NCBI RefSeq assembly: GCF_002005445.1
Contig: NZ_CP014692.1
Location: forward strand, 3,430,001-3,494,000
Direction: 5' to 3'
Length of the DNA: 64,000 nt
DNA from: Acetobacter aceti
Lineage (GTDB): Bacteria > Pseudomonadota > Alphaproteobacteria > Acetobacterales > Acetobacteraceae
The translations under genes and the position numbers were made by a program. This document shows, piece by piece, positions 26,321 to 35,630 of this stretch. A model generated the notes under the pieces. That model had not been told where the DNA came from. It searched no databases and saw only the letters and a program-made list of their open reading frames with translations. How positions within the stretch are numbered: position 1 is the stretch's first letter; each line of letters begins with the position of its first letter.

Positions 26321-27265
26321 ATGCCTGATCCCACTTCTTCTTCCGATCCTGCGGTGACTGTCGCCGTCGCTCAGATCCGTCAGGTCGAGCAGGGACAGGC
26401 CCGTTCTCCGGTTGTCCATACCATCTTTGACGAGGCGACATTCACGGCCAGTCATATCGTTTATGATCCGGTAACACGTGAAGCTGCCATCATCGACAGT
26501 GTGCTGGACTATGAGGCTTCATCCGGTCGCACCAGCCACGCTTCCGCCCGGAAAATCGTTGATTATGTGCATTCGGAAAGGCTGACGGTGCAGTGGCAGC
26601 TTGAGACCCATGCTCATGCAGACCATCTCTCCGCCGCCCCGTGGTTGCAGCAGCAACTGGCCGGCAAACTGGCGATCGGGGCTGAAATCACGCGTGTGCA
26701 GAACGTCTTCGGCAAGATATTCAACGCAGGGACGGAGTTCGCGCGTGACGGCTCCCAGTTCGATCATCTGTTTCGGGATGGTGACCGTTTTTCCGTAGGC
26801 GGAATTGAAGCCATTGCCCTGCATGTGCCCGGTCACACGCCTGCGGACATGGCGTTCATCATCGGTGACGCCGCCTTTATTGGCGACACGCTGTTCATGC
26901 CGGATTATGGCACGGCCCGCGCTGATTTTCCGGGTGGTGACGCCCGTCAGCTTTTCCGTTCCATCCGTCGGCTGATGGAGCTTCCCGATGCGACCCGCGT
27001 TTTCCTGTGCCATGATTACAAGGCGCCCGGTCGTGACCATTTCGCATGGGAGACGACGATCGGCGCGGAACGGACCGGGAATATCCACGTCCATGATGGC
27101 GTCAGTGAAGATGAATTCGTCGCCATGCGTACGGCCCGCGACGCCACCCTGTCACTGCCCAACCTGATCATGCCTTCCGTGCAGGTGAACATACGGGGCG
27201 GTCACATGCCCGAGCCGGAATCCAACGGCACGCGCTACATCAAGATCCCGATCGACACGCTCTGA
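26321..27265 (+). CDS. Metallo-beta-lactamase fold persulfide dioxygenase-like protein
   Basis: A 314-residue enzyme of the ETHE1/Blh group. The metal-binding motif THAHADHLSAA (His97, His99, Asp101, His102) is followed by VPGHTPADMAF, FIGDTLFMPDYGTARADFPGG and CHDYKAPGRD. ETHE1-type enzymes oxidise glutathione persulfide to sulfite; the GTARADFPGGDARQL stretch is typical. I prefer the ATG at 26321 because GGGGG lies upstream; the ATG at 26309 has no ribosome site. It is the first gene of a dioxygenase, DUF442-SQR and sulfite exporter series, a logical H2S detoxification order. Confidence 0.85.
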   Translation: MPDPTSSSDPAVTVAVAQIRQVEQGQARSPVVHTIFDEATFTASHIVYDPVTREAAIIDSVLDYEASSGRTSHASARKIVDYVHSERLTVQWQLETHAHADHLSAAPWLQQQLAGKLAIGAEITRVQNVFGKIFNAGTEFARDGSQFDHLFRDGDRFSVGGIEAIALHVPGHTPADMAFIIGDAAFIGDTLFMPDYGTARADFPGGDARQLFRSIRRLMELPDATRVFLCHDYKAPGRDHFAWETTIGAERTGNIHVHDGVSEDEFVAMRTARDATLSLPNLIMPSVQVNIRGGHMPEPESNGTRYIKIPIDTL

Positions 27266-27308
27266 TTGTCAGCCTTTCTCCTCTCTCAACGACCGGGAAA
27301 CCTGCCTT

Positions 27309-28994
27309 ATGTCCTTTCGCTCCCTGACACCCGACTTCGCCATTTCTCCTCAACTTTCCGTCGCAGATGTGAACGCGGCGGCGTCACAGGGTTTCAGGAC
27401 CATCATCTGCGCCCGTCCTGATGGTGAAGGCGCAGGACAGACTCCTGCGACAGAAATAGAGCAGGCAGCGCGCTGTCGAGGGTTGGAATTCGTGGCGATC
27501 CCCGTTCGTTCCGGTGCTTCGCCCGATGATAATGCTGTGGCAGCCATGAGCGCCGCATTGAAGCAGATGCCGGGACCAGTGCTGGGCTATTGCCAGAGTG
27601 GAAACAGGGCGGCGCGTCTCTGGGCGCTCACGCAGGTAGGCGCCCTGTCGAAAGACGCCATCCTGATGGCGGGAAGAGCGGCGGGAATTGATCTGTCCCC
27701 GTTGGGGGACCGTCTGGACGCGGCGTCACACTCCCCCCACAGTTCTGCGGGGAAAGCTCCGTCGCGCCGCTTCAACATCGTGATTGCCGGTGGCGGTGCG
27801 GCCGGTCTGTCCACCGCAGCCAGTATCCTGAAACGTCGACCGGATGTTTCAGTGGCGATCATCGAGCCTTCGACCAGTCATTATTATCAACCCGGCTGGA
27901 CACTGGTGGGTGGTGGTGTCTTTACACCCGAGCAGACACGGCGCTCAGAAGACAGGCTGATTCCATCCGGTGCAATATGGATTCGCCAGTCGGTCGCGGC
28001 CTTTCACCCCGATGCGCGGGAAGTGCTGCTGGATGACGGCAAAGTGTTGTCCTACGATATTCTGATTGTCGCAACCGGTCTGTCTCTGGACTGGGCCGGG
28101 ATTGCCGGCCTGACAGAGACTCTGGGCAGAAATGGCGTCACCTCGAATTATCGTTACGATCTCGCGCCCTATACCTGGCAGCTTGTGCAGGGATTATCGC
28201 GCGGCACGGCCCTGTTCACGCAGCCACCGATGCCCATCAAGTGTGCTGGCGCTCCCCAGAAGGCGATGTATCTCTCCTGTGATGCATGGCGGCGACGGGG
28301 TGTGTTGAAGGATATTTCCGTTCAGTTCGATACTACCACACCAGCGCTGTTTGGTGTGGCTGCCTATGTGCCCGCGCTTATGAACTATATCGAGCGTTAT
28401 GGGATCGATCTCAGGCTGCGCTCGAAGCTTATTGCTGTGGATGGACCCCAGCGTGTGGCGACTTTTGAACATGTAACGGATAACGGCACGACGCAGGTTC
28501 AGCGTTCCTTCGATATGCTGCATGTCGTGCCACCACAGGTCGCGCCGGACGTGGTCAAAAACAGTCCGCTTGCGGGCGCAGACGGATTCGTATCCGTGGA
28601 CCCGGCGACCCTGCGTCACACCACCTTTGCCGATGTTTTTGCTTTGGGAGACGTAGCCGGGACTTCGAACGCGAAGACAGCGGCCGCCGCGCGTAAACAG
28701 GCGCCTGTCGTTGCGGTCAATGCGCTTGCGGCGCTGGATGGCAAGGCTCCTGTCGCCATCTATGATGGTTATGGCGCGTGTCCTCTGACAGTCGAGCGCG
28801 GACGGATCGTGCTGGCCGAATTTGCTTATGGCGGCAAGCTGGAACCCACTCTGCCGCTGTGGCTGTTGCGGGGCACGCAACCAACCCGCCTTGCATGGTT
28901 CCTCAAGGAAAAAGTGATGCCGTCACTCTATTGGCATGGCATGCTGCGCGGTCATGAACTGCTGGCATCTCCCCGGAAAGCGCCGGGAGCCTGA
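27309..28994 (+). CDS. DUF442 phosphatase-like domain fused to sulfide:quinone oxidoreductase
   Basis: A 561-residue fusion. Residues about 1-115 are a DUF442 (TIGR01244-type) domain with the dual-specificity-phosphatase-like loop YCQSGNRAARLW (Cys95). After a linker, residues about 153-560 form an FAD-dependent disulfide oxidoreductase starting IVIAGGGAAGLSTAAS, with SHYYQPGWTLVGGG, KCAGAPQKAMYLSCDAW and a LGDVAGTSNAKTAAAARKQAPVV cofactor-binding end (read in parts), all typical of SQR. SQR oxidises H2S to persulfide and passes electrons to quinone at the membrane. In Xylella-type Blh the DUF442 domain is fused to the hydrolase instead. It precedes the exporter gene by 2 nt. Confidence 0.85.
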   Translation: MSFRSLTPDFAISPQLSVADVNAAASQGFRTIICARPDGEGAGQTPATEIEQAARCRGLEFVAIPVRSGASPDDNAVAAMSAALKQMPGPVLGYCQSGNRAARLWALTQVGALSKDAILMAGRAAGIDLSPLGDRLDAASHSPHSSAGKAPSRRFNIVIAGGGAAGLSTAASILKRRPDVSVAIIEPSTSHYYQPGWTLVGGGVFTPEQTRRSEDRLIPSGAIWIRQSVAAFHPDAREVLLDDGKVLSYDILIVATGLSLDWAGIAGLTETLGRNGVTSNYRYDLAPYTWQLVQGLSRGTALFTQPPMPIKCAGAPQKAMYLSCDAWRRRGVLKDISVQFDTTTPALFGVAAYVPALMNYIERYGIDLRLRSKLIAVDGPQRVATFEHVTDNGTTQVQRSFDMLHVVPPQVAPDVVKNSPLAGADGFVSVDPATLRHTTFADVFALGDVAGTSNAKTAAAARKQAPVVAVNALAALDGKAPVAIYDGYGACPLTVERGRIVLAEFAYGGKLEPTLPLWLLRGTQPTRLAWFLKEKVMPSLYWHGMLRGHELLASPRKAPGA

Positions 28995-28996
28995 TC

Positions 28997-29770
28997 ATGA
29001 GCATTGATCTTCCCCACCTGTTGCTGGAGATCCTCTCCGGCTCGCTCATCGGCTTCACGCTGGGGCTGATCGGTGGTGGTGGATCGATTCTGGCGGTTCC
29101 GTTGATGGTGTATGTTGTGGGCGTGAAAAATCCCCACGTCGCCATCGGCACCAGCGCTCTGGCCGTTGCGGTCAATGCGCTGGCAGGACTTGCACAACAT
29201 GCGCGCCTCGGCACGGTCAAGTGGCGCTGTGCAGGGCTCTTTGCTCCCTGTGGTGTGTTAGGTGCGTTCGTCGGCGCCACGCTCGGCAAGGCGATGGATG
29301 GTGGACGTCTGCTGTTATGTTTTGCGCTATTGATGGTTGTGGTGGGCGTCCTGATGTTGCGGAAGCGGAGCAATCAGGGATGCGTGGGAGCTGCTTGTAA
29401 CCGTCAGAATGCCCCCCGTGTGATTACCTATGGGTTGGGCACCGGTCTGTTGTCAGGTTTTTTTGGTATTGGCGGCGGCTTTCTGATCGTGCCGGCGCTC
29501 ATAGCATCCACCGGCATGCCAATCCTGAATGCCATTGGCACGTCGCTGGTCGCTGTTGCGGCTTTCGGGGCCAGTACGGCGATCAGTTATATGACTTCCG
29601 GTTTGATTGATTGGAGTCTGGCTTTACTTTTTATTCTGGGTGGGATTATCGGCAGCTTTGGCGGAATGAGGGTCGCCAAGTCACTCTCGGGAACGACCGG
29701 TGCGCTGACTGCGCTGTTTTCTTGCGTCATCTTCTGCGTGGCCGGCTATATGATCTGGAAAAATATATAA
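28997..29770 (+). CDS. TauE/SafE family sulfite/anion exporter
   Basis: A 257-residue inner-membrane protein with about eight hydrophobic segments. Two internal repeats begin with GFTLGLIGGGGSILAVPLMVY and GLLSGFFGIGGGFLIVPALI, the glycine-rich motif of TauE/SafE transporters. Members export sulfite, sulfoacetate or similar anions; beside a dioxygenase that would make sulfite, sulfite export is the natural inference. It starts 2 nt after the SQR fusion, hence coupled. It is the last gene of this plus-strand unit; about 280 bp without a gene follow. Confidence 0.85.
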   Translation: MSIDLPHLLLEILSGSLIGFTLGLIGGGGSILAVPLMVYVVGVKNPHVAIGTSALAVAVNALAGLAQHARLGTVKWRCAGLFAPCGVLGAFVGATLGKAMDGGRLLLCFALLMVVVGVLMLRKRSNQGCVGAACNRQNAPRVITYGLGTGLLSGFFGIGGGFLIVPALIASTGMPILNAIGTSLVAVAAFGASTAISYMTSGLIDWSLALLFILGGIIGSFGGMRVAKSLSGTTGALTALFSCVIFCVAGYMIWKNI

Positions 29771-30053
29771 TTGAATTACACAAAACGGGTCATTATTACT
29801 TATAGATATCATGATTGATCTGATTCATCTGACTATTTTTTGTAATAAACAGGTTTTCCAAAAAATATTTCCAAGTTTCCAGATTCAAAGTATTTTTGAT
29901 TGAGGTTTTTTCTATTTAATTCTGATCACGTCGCACATTCAACTCATGGCAGCCCTCGGACTGTCTGTTCGCGGCAGTTGCCAGGTCTTTTCTACCGGGG
30001 TGTCTGGAAGACAGGGCGCGCCGGTTGTTTCGAGGACTGAGACGACCCGCGAT

Positions 30054-30950
30054 TCAGACCGGGAGGTGGGTGGTCGCTTTCATGATGCTTTCCACAAAAT
30101 CTGCAAAATGACGGGCTTTGGCCGTTATCATTCGTCCTGCGGGAAAGACGGCCCATAAATCAATTGACGGCAAAGACCACGCTTCAAGAACACGAACAAC
30201 AGCACCATTTTCAAGTTCTGGCGCGAACATCCAATCGGACGTGATAGTCAGACCCATATCCGCCAGAACGGCCGCCCTCAGACCCTCAGCCGCGCTGACC
30301 CTGAGGCGTCCGTTGACAGAGACCGATGCCGCAGCGCCCTCCCGCAGGAAGGACCACGCGTTTGGCAACTGGCTGTAAATAATCGCTTCATGGTTCGCCA
30401 GATCCGCCGGAGAACGCGGCGTTCCAACACGCTTGAGATAGGCAGGCGTGGCGAGGACCGAACGTCCTCCCGTTGCGATCTTCCGGGCGATAGCAGTGGA
30501 ATCCGCAAGCGTCCCCATCCGCAAGGAAATATCGACGCCTTCCGCCACGAGGTCGATCATCCGGTCATCAAGAATGATCTCCACAGTCAGTTGAGGGTGC
30601 TCTGCCAGAAATCGTGGTAATTCCGGAATAATATGGAGCCGCGCGAATGTCGTTGCCGCTGAAACCCGCAACCGCCCTGACAGACCTGCGCTTGTTCCTT
30701 TGGCGGCAAGCTCCGCCTCATCAGCCGCCTGAATGGCGTTCCGTGCCCGCTCGTAGAAATTCTGTCCGGCCTCGGTCGGCGTCAGACCATGTGTGGAGCG
30801 GATGAGCAGACTGACCTGAAGGCGCTCTTCAAGCTGCGCGACGGTTTTGGATACCGCCGGTTGCCCTACGCCAAGCTGCCGGGCGGCAGCCGAGAACGAG
30901 CCTGCGTCCACCACGCGGATGAACGTGACCATTGCCTGATAACGATCCAT
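30054..30950 (-). CDS. LysR family transcriptional regulator
   Basis: A 298-residue regulator. The N-terminal winged helix has AMVTFIRVVDAGSFSAAARQ, LGVGQPAVSKTVAQLEERLQ and the LTPTEAGQNFYERA linker start; the remaining two-lobed co-inducer domain matches the CrgA/DmlR-like group (RLRVSAATTFARLHIIPEL). I chose the ATG at 30950 with GAGGAAT upstream; the longer frame to 31052 is unsupported. It is divergent from a small ORF and the peroxiredoxin-like gene, its likely targets. Confidence 0.88.
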   Translation of the reverse strand: MDRYQAMVTFIRVVDAGSFSAAARQLGVGQPAVSKTVAQLEERLQVSLLIRSTHGLTPTEAGQNFYERARNAIQAADEAELAAKGTSAGLSGRLRVSAATTFARLHIIPELPRFLAEHPQLTVEIILDDRMIDLVAEGVDISLRMGTLADSTAIARKIATGGRSVLATPAYLKRVGTPRSPADLANHEAIIYSQLPNAWSFLREGAAASVSVNGRLRVSAAEGLRAAVLADMGLTITSDWMFAPELENGAVVRVLEAWSLPSIDLWAVFPAGRMITAKARHFADFVESIMKATTHLPV

Positions 30951-31064
30951 GATATTCCTCCAGGGAATGATCCTTATCGCCTCAAGCACTCTCCCCTGTC
31001 GAGCATGGAAGAGGCATCTCTGGTGTATCACCCCGGGCAGGCCGGGTTTCAAAGGAGCCCAGAG

Positions 31065-31301
31065 ATGTTCGGCCCATTCCTACGCGCTACGTCTGGACCG
31101 GTCGTCGCAGACAGTCTGCTGGTTTTTCATCTGACAGGCAGCCTGTTGCACGCCGCCTTCGCCTTTCTGGGATATGTCATTTCCGACCGACCGGACCGTC
31201 TGCGACACAACCTGCCGCTCGCCCCATATGATCGTGCAACCTTCTACGTCGGCGGAGCGCACGGATACACCGATTATCCCCACACCAAAGTCTCCGAGTG
31301 A
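31065..31301 (+). CDS. Small hypothetical protein, possible membrane span
   Basis: A 78-residue frame starting MFGPFLRATSGPVVADSLLV with one moderately hydrophobic segment (about residues 13-40, LLVFHLTGSLLHAAFAFLGY) and a polar tail ending YPHTKVSE. AAAGGAG sits 9 nt before the ATG at 31065, which is the main reason to believe it. It is divergent from the LysR gene and about 100 bp upstream of the peroxiredoxin-like gene. I do not recognise the family. Confidence 0.45.
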   Translation: MFGPFLRATSGPVVADSLLVFHLTGSLLHAAFAFLGYVISDRPDRLRHNLPLAPYDRATFYVGGAHGYTDYPHTKVSE

Positions 31302-31404
31302 CAACCATTCCGACATGGAATGACCAATAGTCCTTCATACCGTCATCCCTGAAAAAACCAGCGGCCTTAACGTCAGACGTCGCTTCATCTTAAAGGAATT
31401 ACCC

Positions 31405-32082
31405 ATGTCTCTTCAGGCAAAACTCGACGCATTCAAAGCAGACTTCGAAGCAGGCAAGCCGCCTTACAATGTGCCCGCTTCTGTGATTGAGGTCATGCAC
31501 CGTGCGACGGCTGAACTGATCGCCGCGCGCGCAGCAGAAAAGGCGCTTAAAGCAGGCGACAAAGCGCCGTCTTTCACCTTGAACGACCCGGAGGGCAAAT
31601 CGGTCTCCTCTATCGACCTGCTGCAAAAAGGCCCGCTGGTCATCAGTTTCTATCGCGGTGTGTGGTGCCCCTATTGCAACATGGAGCTTCAGGCTCTCGA
31701 GGCTGCGCTGCCATCTTTTCGCGAACTCGGCGCAAGCCTGATCGCCATCTCACCGCAGACGGCGGTGAACAGCCGCAAATCGGTCCGTCAGAATCATCTC
31801 GACTTCCCGATCCTGTCAGATCCGCACAACGACGTTGCAGCAGCATTCGGTCTGCGGTTCGTGCTTCCGGACTATCTCGTGGACCTTTATACCAACCTGA
31901 AGAACGATCTTCCGTCCTTCAACGGTGATGACAGCTGGACTCTGCCGATGCCCGGCCGTTTCGTCATCGGGCAGGATGGCGTGATCCTCTATGCCGAGGT
32001 CAATCCCGATTACACCCGCCGCCCGGAGCCGGAAGACATGCTTCCTGCGCTTCGGAAAGCAGCACAGGCTTCGGTAAAATAA
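31405..32082 (+). CDS. AhpC/TSA-like peroxiredoxin (redoxin) protein
   Basis: A 225-residue thioredoxin-fold protein. After a helical N-terminal extension of about 45 residues, the redoxin domain starts KAGDKAPSFTLNDPEGK and carries the active site GVWCPYCNMELQALE, that is CPYC as in thiol-disulfide and peroxidase enzymes. ISPQTAVNSRKSVRQNHLDF and the final FVIGQDGVILYAEVNPDY fit the YwbD/AhpC-TSA subgroup. It probably reduces organic peroxides or quinone-type electrophiles. It lies downstream of the divergent LysR gene and upstream of a glutathione transferase gene with a hairpin between them. Confidence 0.82.
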   Translation: MSLQAKLDAFKADFEAGKPPYNVPASVIEVMHRATAELIAARAAEKALKAGDKAPSFTLNDPEGKSVSSIDLLQKGPLVISFYRGVWCPYCNMELQALEAALPSFRELGASLIAISPQTAVNSRKSVRQNHLDFPILSDPHNDVAAAFGLRFVLPDYLVDLYTNLKNDLPSFNGDDSWTLPMPGRFVIGQDGVILYAEVNPDYTRRPEPEDMLPALRKAAQASVK

Positions 32083-32107
32083 CTGCAAGAATTCTGGTTT
32101 TCGGATG

Positions 32108-32136
32108 TGGCCCTGTTGAATATCGGTTCAGGGCCA
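32108..32136 (+). terminator. Hairpin after the peroxiredoxin-like gene
   Basis: TGGCCCTG (32108-32115) and CAGGGCCA (32129-32136), a perfect 8-bp stem with a 13-nt loop. No T tract follows, so termination would be partial. Confidence 0.35.
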
Positions 32137-32192
32137 TTCCGGTCGCCATAAGGCAAAAGCTTTTCCTACAACGACCTCGAAGGAACTGGCAC

Positions 32193-32912
32193 ATGCTCCA
32201 TTTCTACTACGGCCCCGGCCCGAACCCGATAAAGATTGCGCTGTTTCTGGCTGAAACCGGAATGCCTTTCGAAGCCATACCGATCGATACCTATCGTGGC
32301 GCCCAGCATGAGGCCGCGTTCCGGGCCATCAATCCAAATGGCAAGGTTCCCGCTCTCGTGGATACGGATGGTCCACAGGGCATTCCTGCAACTTTGTTCG
32401 ATTCTACAGCCATCCTGCTCTATCTGGCCGAAAAAACGGGACAGTTCCTCGGAGAGACTCAGGACCGCCCCCAACTCCTCTCCTGGCTGATGTTTGTTGC
32501 AACGGGTCTTGGTCCCTTCTCAGGGCAGGCTGTACATTTCCAGCATGCGGCGCCAGAGGGTCTGGACTACGCGGTCAACCGATACCGCCGTGAAGCGGAA
32601 CGGCATTATCAGGTTCTGAATGATCATCTGGACGGTCGATCTTTCATTGTCGGAGATCGTTATACGATCGCGGATATGTCCGCATGGGGCTGGCTCGACC
32701 GGGCGGCACGCGTCATGAAAAACGAAGACAGACCGCTGGAACGCTGGCCCAGTCTTGCCCGTTTCATGGACATGATGAACGCTCGTCCGGCAGTGGAGCG
32801 TGCGCATGCCATCATGAACGGGCACGCATTCAAGACCGTCATGGACACCGACGCGCGCCATGCCATGTACCCGACCAGCTTTCCTCCGGTGTCAAAAGGC
32901 ACAGTGTCATGA
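32193..32912 (+). CDS. Glutathione S-transferase (YfcG/YghU-like)
   Basis: A 239-residue protein with the thioredoxin-fold N-terminal domain (LHFYYGPGPNPIKIALFLAE, NGKVPALVD, FDSTAILLYLAEK) and the helical C-terminal domain with the FIVGDRYTIADMSAWGWLDR motif that is conserved in bacterial nu-class enzymes with disulfide-bond reductase activity. It is cytoplasmic and uses glutathione. A second, decayed YghU-like gene follows directly, and the stop overlaps the apparent start of that remnant (ATGA). Confidence 0.85.
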   Translation: MLHFYYGPGPNPIKIALFLAETGMPFEAIPIDTYRGAQHEAAFRAINPNGKVPALVDTDGPQGIPATLFDSTAILLYLAEKTGQFLGETQDRPQLLSWLMFVATGLGPFSGQAVHFQHAAPEGLDYAVNRYRREAERHYQVLNDHLDGRSFIVGDRYTIADMSAWGWLDRAARVMKNEDRPLERWPSLARFMDMMNARPAVERAHAIMNGHAFKTVMDTDARHAMYPTSFPPVSKGTVS

Positions 32913-33225
32913 GCGAACCCGAACTCCAAAATTCCCACCCTTGTTGGTCATAGCGGCGAAAAACCTCTGCCCGTTTTTGAATCAGGCTTGATCCTGCTGG
33001 ATCTGGTCGAAAAATTCGGTGCTTTTATTCCGAAAGATATTACTCATCGGACAGCGTGCCTGAACTGGCTGTCCTCGCAGGCTGGCAGCGCGCCTTGTAT
33101 TGGCGGTGGTTCTGGGCACTTCCACGCTTATGCACCCGAAAAAAATCGAATAAGCGATCAATCGCTTTGTCATGGAGACCAAATGGCAGTTGGATGTGCT
33201 TGAGCGGCGGCTGACAAAGGATGGT
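32909..33225 (+). pseudogene. YghU-like glutathione transferase remnant
   Basis: Starting shortly after an ATG that overlaps the previous gene, a shifted frame reads NSKIPTLVGHSGEKPLPVFE, SGLILLDLVEKFGAF, WLSSQAGSAPCIGGGSGHFH and AYAPEK; a frameshift then leads to a frame with one stop and INRFVMETKWQLDVLERRLT. These match the second half of the N-terminal domain and the first helices of YghU. Both ends are missing: the 5' end is lost after the short MSEPELQ start, and the 3' end is cut where the IS5-type remnant begins. Confidence 0.75.
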
Positions 33226-33830
33226 AACCACAGTTTTACGGCGGCGAGGTTAAGAAAGGCGAGAAACGATTTTCTTGTCTTGTCATAGCGTGTGGCGATA
33301 CGTCGAAACTGCTTCAGCCTGTTAAATACGGTTGCACTCCCTGTAACACCGGAAATCGCAGGGACTATCCTCTCTGCGGTTTGAACGCGACAGGATAACA
33401 GGAAGAATACCTCGAAAAAGCAGGTTCTCCCGTATCCTGTCGCTATCATACCCCTTGTCGGCCAGAAGTCTGCGTGGCGTCACGACCGGCAGGTCCATCT
33501 GGGCATCAGCGCCGGAATAATCAGAACCTTCCCCACCCGTCAGGTCGAAGCAGGAGGGGTCTCTGGCCGTCAGCACGGGCGTGGATCTTGCTCGTAAAGC
33601 TGCCACGGCTTCGACCAGAACCTTCCTTGTGAGTCCCTCTTTTGCGCCAGCCACCTGGCTGTGAGTCCGAACGACCGTGCTGTCGATCATGTGCTGCCAG
33701 TTATCGCCCATTCTTCGTCCGACAGGTCGGCACGCAATTCACTGGTCTCCGCAAAGACCTGCGTTGAATCACGCCCAAATCAGCCGGAAAGACCCGTTGT
33801 CAACAGAACCTAGAAAGCTTCATCATCAAG
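33226..33830 (-). pseudogene. IS5-type transposase remnant
   Basis: On the minus strand, 33711 down to about 33340 encodes MIDSTVVRTHSQVAGAKEGL, then TPRRLLADKGYDSDRIRENL, LFRGILPVILSRSNR and CDFRCYRECNRI; a frameshift follows and the frame continues VFNRLKQFRRIATRYDKTRK, SFLAFLNLAAVKLW. These are the DDE Asp region and the Y-(2)-R-(3)-E-like end of IS5-group transposases. The 5' coding part is missing. GGTTCTGTTGACAACGG near 33798-33814 (minus strand) resembles an IS5-type terminal repeat, but no partner was found. Confidence 0.75.
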
Positions 33831-33892
33831 CCAATCCGTCAGATCCCAGGACTAAACACGTAAACAACTAAAAAAGATTACCGAATTGCCTA

Positions 33893-35233
33893 TCAGACCA
33901 CCTCTTGTAATGCAGGCATATCTGATATCCGTTCCATTCGACCCAGCCCGTTACAGAGTGTACGGTAAGACGGGATGCATAGCAGTAGTAAAACGCCTCC
34001 CAGAATGCTGGCGGTACCAGCCACCAGTGCAATAGATGTGCCGATGCTAGCAGCTGAATGAAAGACATGGTCATTCAGAGCACCGATAAGAAGAGATCCT
34101 CCTGACAATCCACCAATGGCGTTGCAGAACAGCATGGCAGCGGAAAAACGTGCCCGCATGGGGGCAGGCACAGCAATCTGGAGAACTGTTGCCGAGGGAG
34201 GCATCGGGAAAGAGGCAAAGAAGAAGGCGACGGAAAAAGAGATGATGGCCAGATGGGTGTTCATTGTAGTGACGCTGATGACAAGCGGTATGCTTGCTGC
34301 AAAGGCTGCACTGCTTGCTACGAGTTGAGGCGCGTACCAGAGGCCGCGCTTCGTCAGGATGTCAATAAGCCACCCACTTGTAAAAGCTCCGCCACATCCG
34401 GCGACAATAACAATTATCCCTAACGTCAGCCCCAGTTCGGTGTGCGACATGTGATGAATACGCATCATCTGTGCAGGCATCCAGCTGAAGAGGGAAAAGA
34501 GGGTAACGGCCAGAAGCGTATATCCCAGCATATGCAGGCTGAAAAAAGTGCGGTGATTTCTGAAGAATGAAATCGCCACAGAAGTTGTTGCAGGCCTGGC
34601 AGGGACTGTGCGGCAAGAAGGCTCGTGAACTGTAAGGGCAATGATGATACCGAGAAAGATACCGGGAAGCCCGACAACCATAAAGCATATCTGCCAGGCA
34701 TGCAGGATCATGAAATGGTGTTGCTGCACAAAAGCCAGAAGCCAGCCTCCAAACAGGAATGCGCAACCTGATCCGAGAAAAGATCCCAGAAAAAAGAACG
34801 CCAATGTACCCGCCAACCGCTCACGGGGCACCGTGTCTGCAATGTAGGAGTACACCGCTGGCGCAAGAGCCGCCTCTCCCAGCCCTACGAGCACCCGGCA
34901 CAGGAAAAGTGACCAGAAGCTGTTGCAGAGTCCGCACGCCATGGTCGCAAGGCTCCACAGGATCACACCCCCAACGATGATGGGTGGACGTGGATATCGG
35001 TCGCTCATGCTGGCGAGAGGGAAGCCAAGAATGGCGTAAAGCAGAGAAAATGCCAGACCGTTGAGACAGGCAAACTGCGTATCACTCAGCAGCAGATCAG
35101 ACTGTATGGGCCCGATCAGCAATGCAAGAATTTGTCGATCGATGTACGACAGGAGATAGGCAACCATGAAAAGGCACATGGTATTGATTTGCCTCACGCG
35201 CGTCATTTCGTTGCTCCGCAACTGCTTGGACAT
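33893..35233 (-). CDS. MFS transporter (ACS-like, organic anion)
   Basis: A 446-residue 12-segment permease. The N-terminal AYLLSYIDRQILALLIGPIQ and LSDTQFACLNGLAFSLLYAI, and the motif-A loop PLASMSDRYPRPPIIVGGV, resemble MFS carriers for sugar acids and aromatic or other organic anions (Spinster/ACS type). It is divergent from an OprB porin operon across 950 bp, so outer- and inner-membrane uptake of the same substrate is a reasonable inference. It starts at the ATG at 35233 with GAAAGG upstream; an ATG at 35206 is possible. Confidence 0.82.
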   Translation of the reverse strand: MSKQLRSNEMTRVRQINTMCLFMVAYLLSYIDRQILALLIGPIQSDLLLSDTQFACLNGLAFSLLYAILGFPLASMSDRYPRPPIIVGGVILWSLATMACGLCNSFWSLFLCRVLVGLGEAALAPAVYSYIADTVPRERLAGTLAFFFLGSFLGSGCAFLFGGWLLAFVQQHHFMILHAWQICFMVVGLPGIFLGIIIALTVHEPSCRTVPARPATTSVAISFFRNHRTFFSLHMLGYTLLAVTLFSLFSWMPAQMMRIHHMSHTELGLTLGIIVIVAGCGGAFTSGWLIDILTKRGLWYAPQLVASSAAFAASIPLVISVTTMNTHLAIISFSVAFFFASFPMPPSATVLQIAVPAPMRARFSAAMLFCNAIGGLSGGSLLIGALNDHVFHSAASIGTSIALVAGTASILGGVLLLLCIPSYRTLCNGLGRMERISDMPALQEVV

Positions 35234-35614
35234 GCGCCTTTCGGGCTACATGTATTGCATTCAGGGCTTCCTGACCGGGTGTCAGGAAGAATGGGGAAAA
35301 GGTTCAACGGCATACTGGTCATGCAACGGATATTCCTCGGACCGACGCTACATGTCGTCGAAATGTACTGAGATGTATGACTTGTTCAGTGTATTAGCGC
35401 TGATATCGGTTCGCACCTGCACGCGTCCGGTCAGGAAAAACTGCAACACCAGAGCGTCATGTCCAGTCCTGATGGAATACATCAAACAGGATGCGCTCTT
35501 GAATCAAGCATGGCCAGACATAACAACCCCCACACATTTAACAATCCATTTCATGTGATATTGATCCTATTGGTCATTTAAAAACGATCTCGGAACATGA
35601 TTCGAGGCGATATG

Positions 35615-35630
35615 ATTTCGATATCGCAAT
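35615..35630. promoter_or_regulatory. Near-palindromic motif ATTTCGATATCGCAAT
   Basis: A 16-bp near-perfect palindrome; the same motif with two changes occurs at 36120-36135 on the other side of the region, just upstream of oprB. It is a candidate operator for a regulator outside or elsewhere in the window. Confidence 0.45.

Noticed and set aside
33226..33830. Possible intact insertion sequence
   Set aside because: The transposase is frameshifted and lacks its 5' part, and only one candidate terminal repeat is visible.
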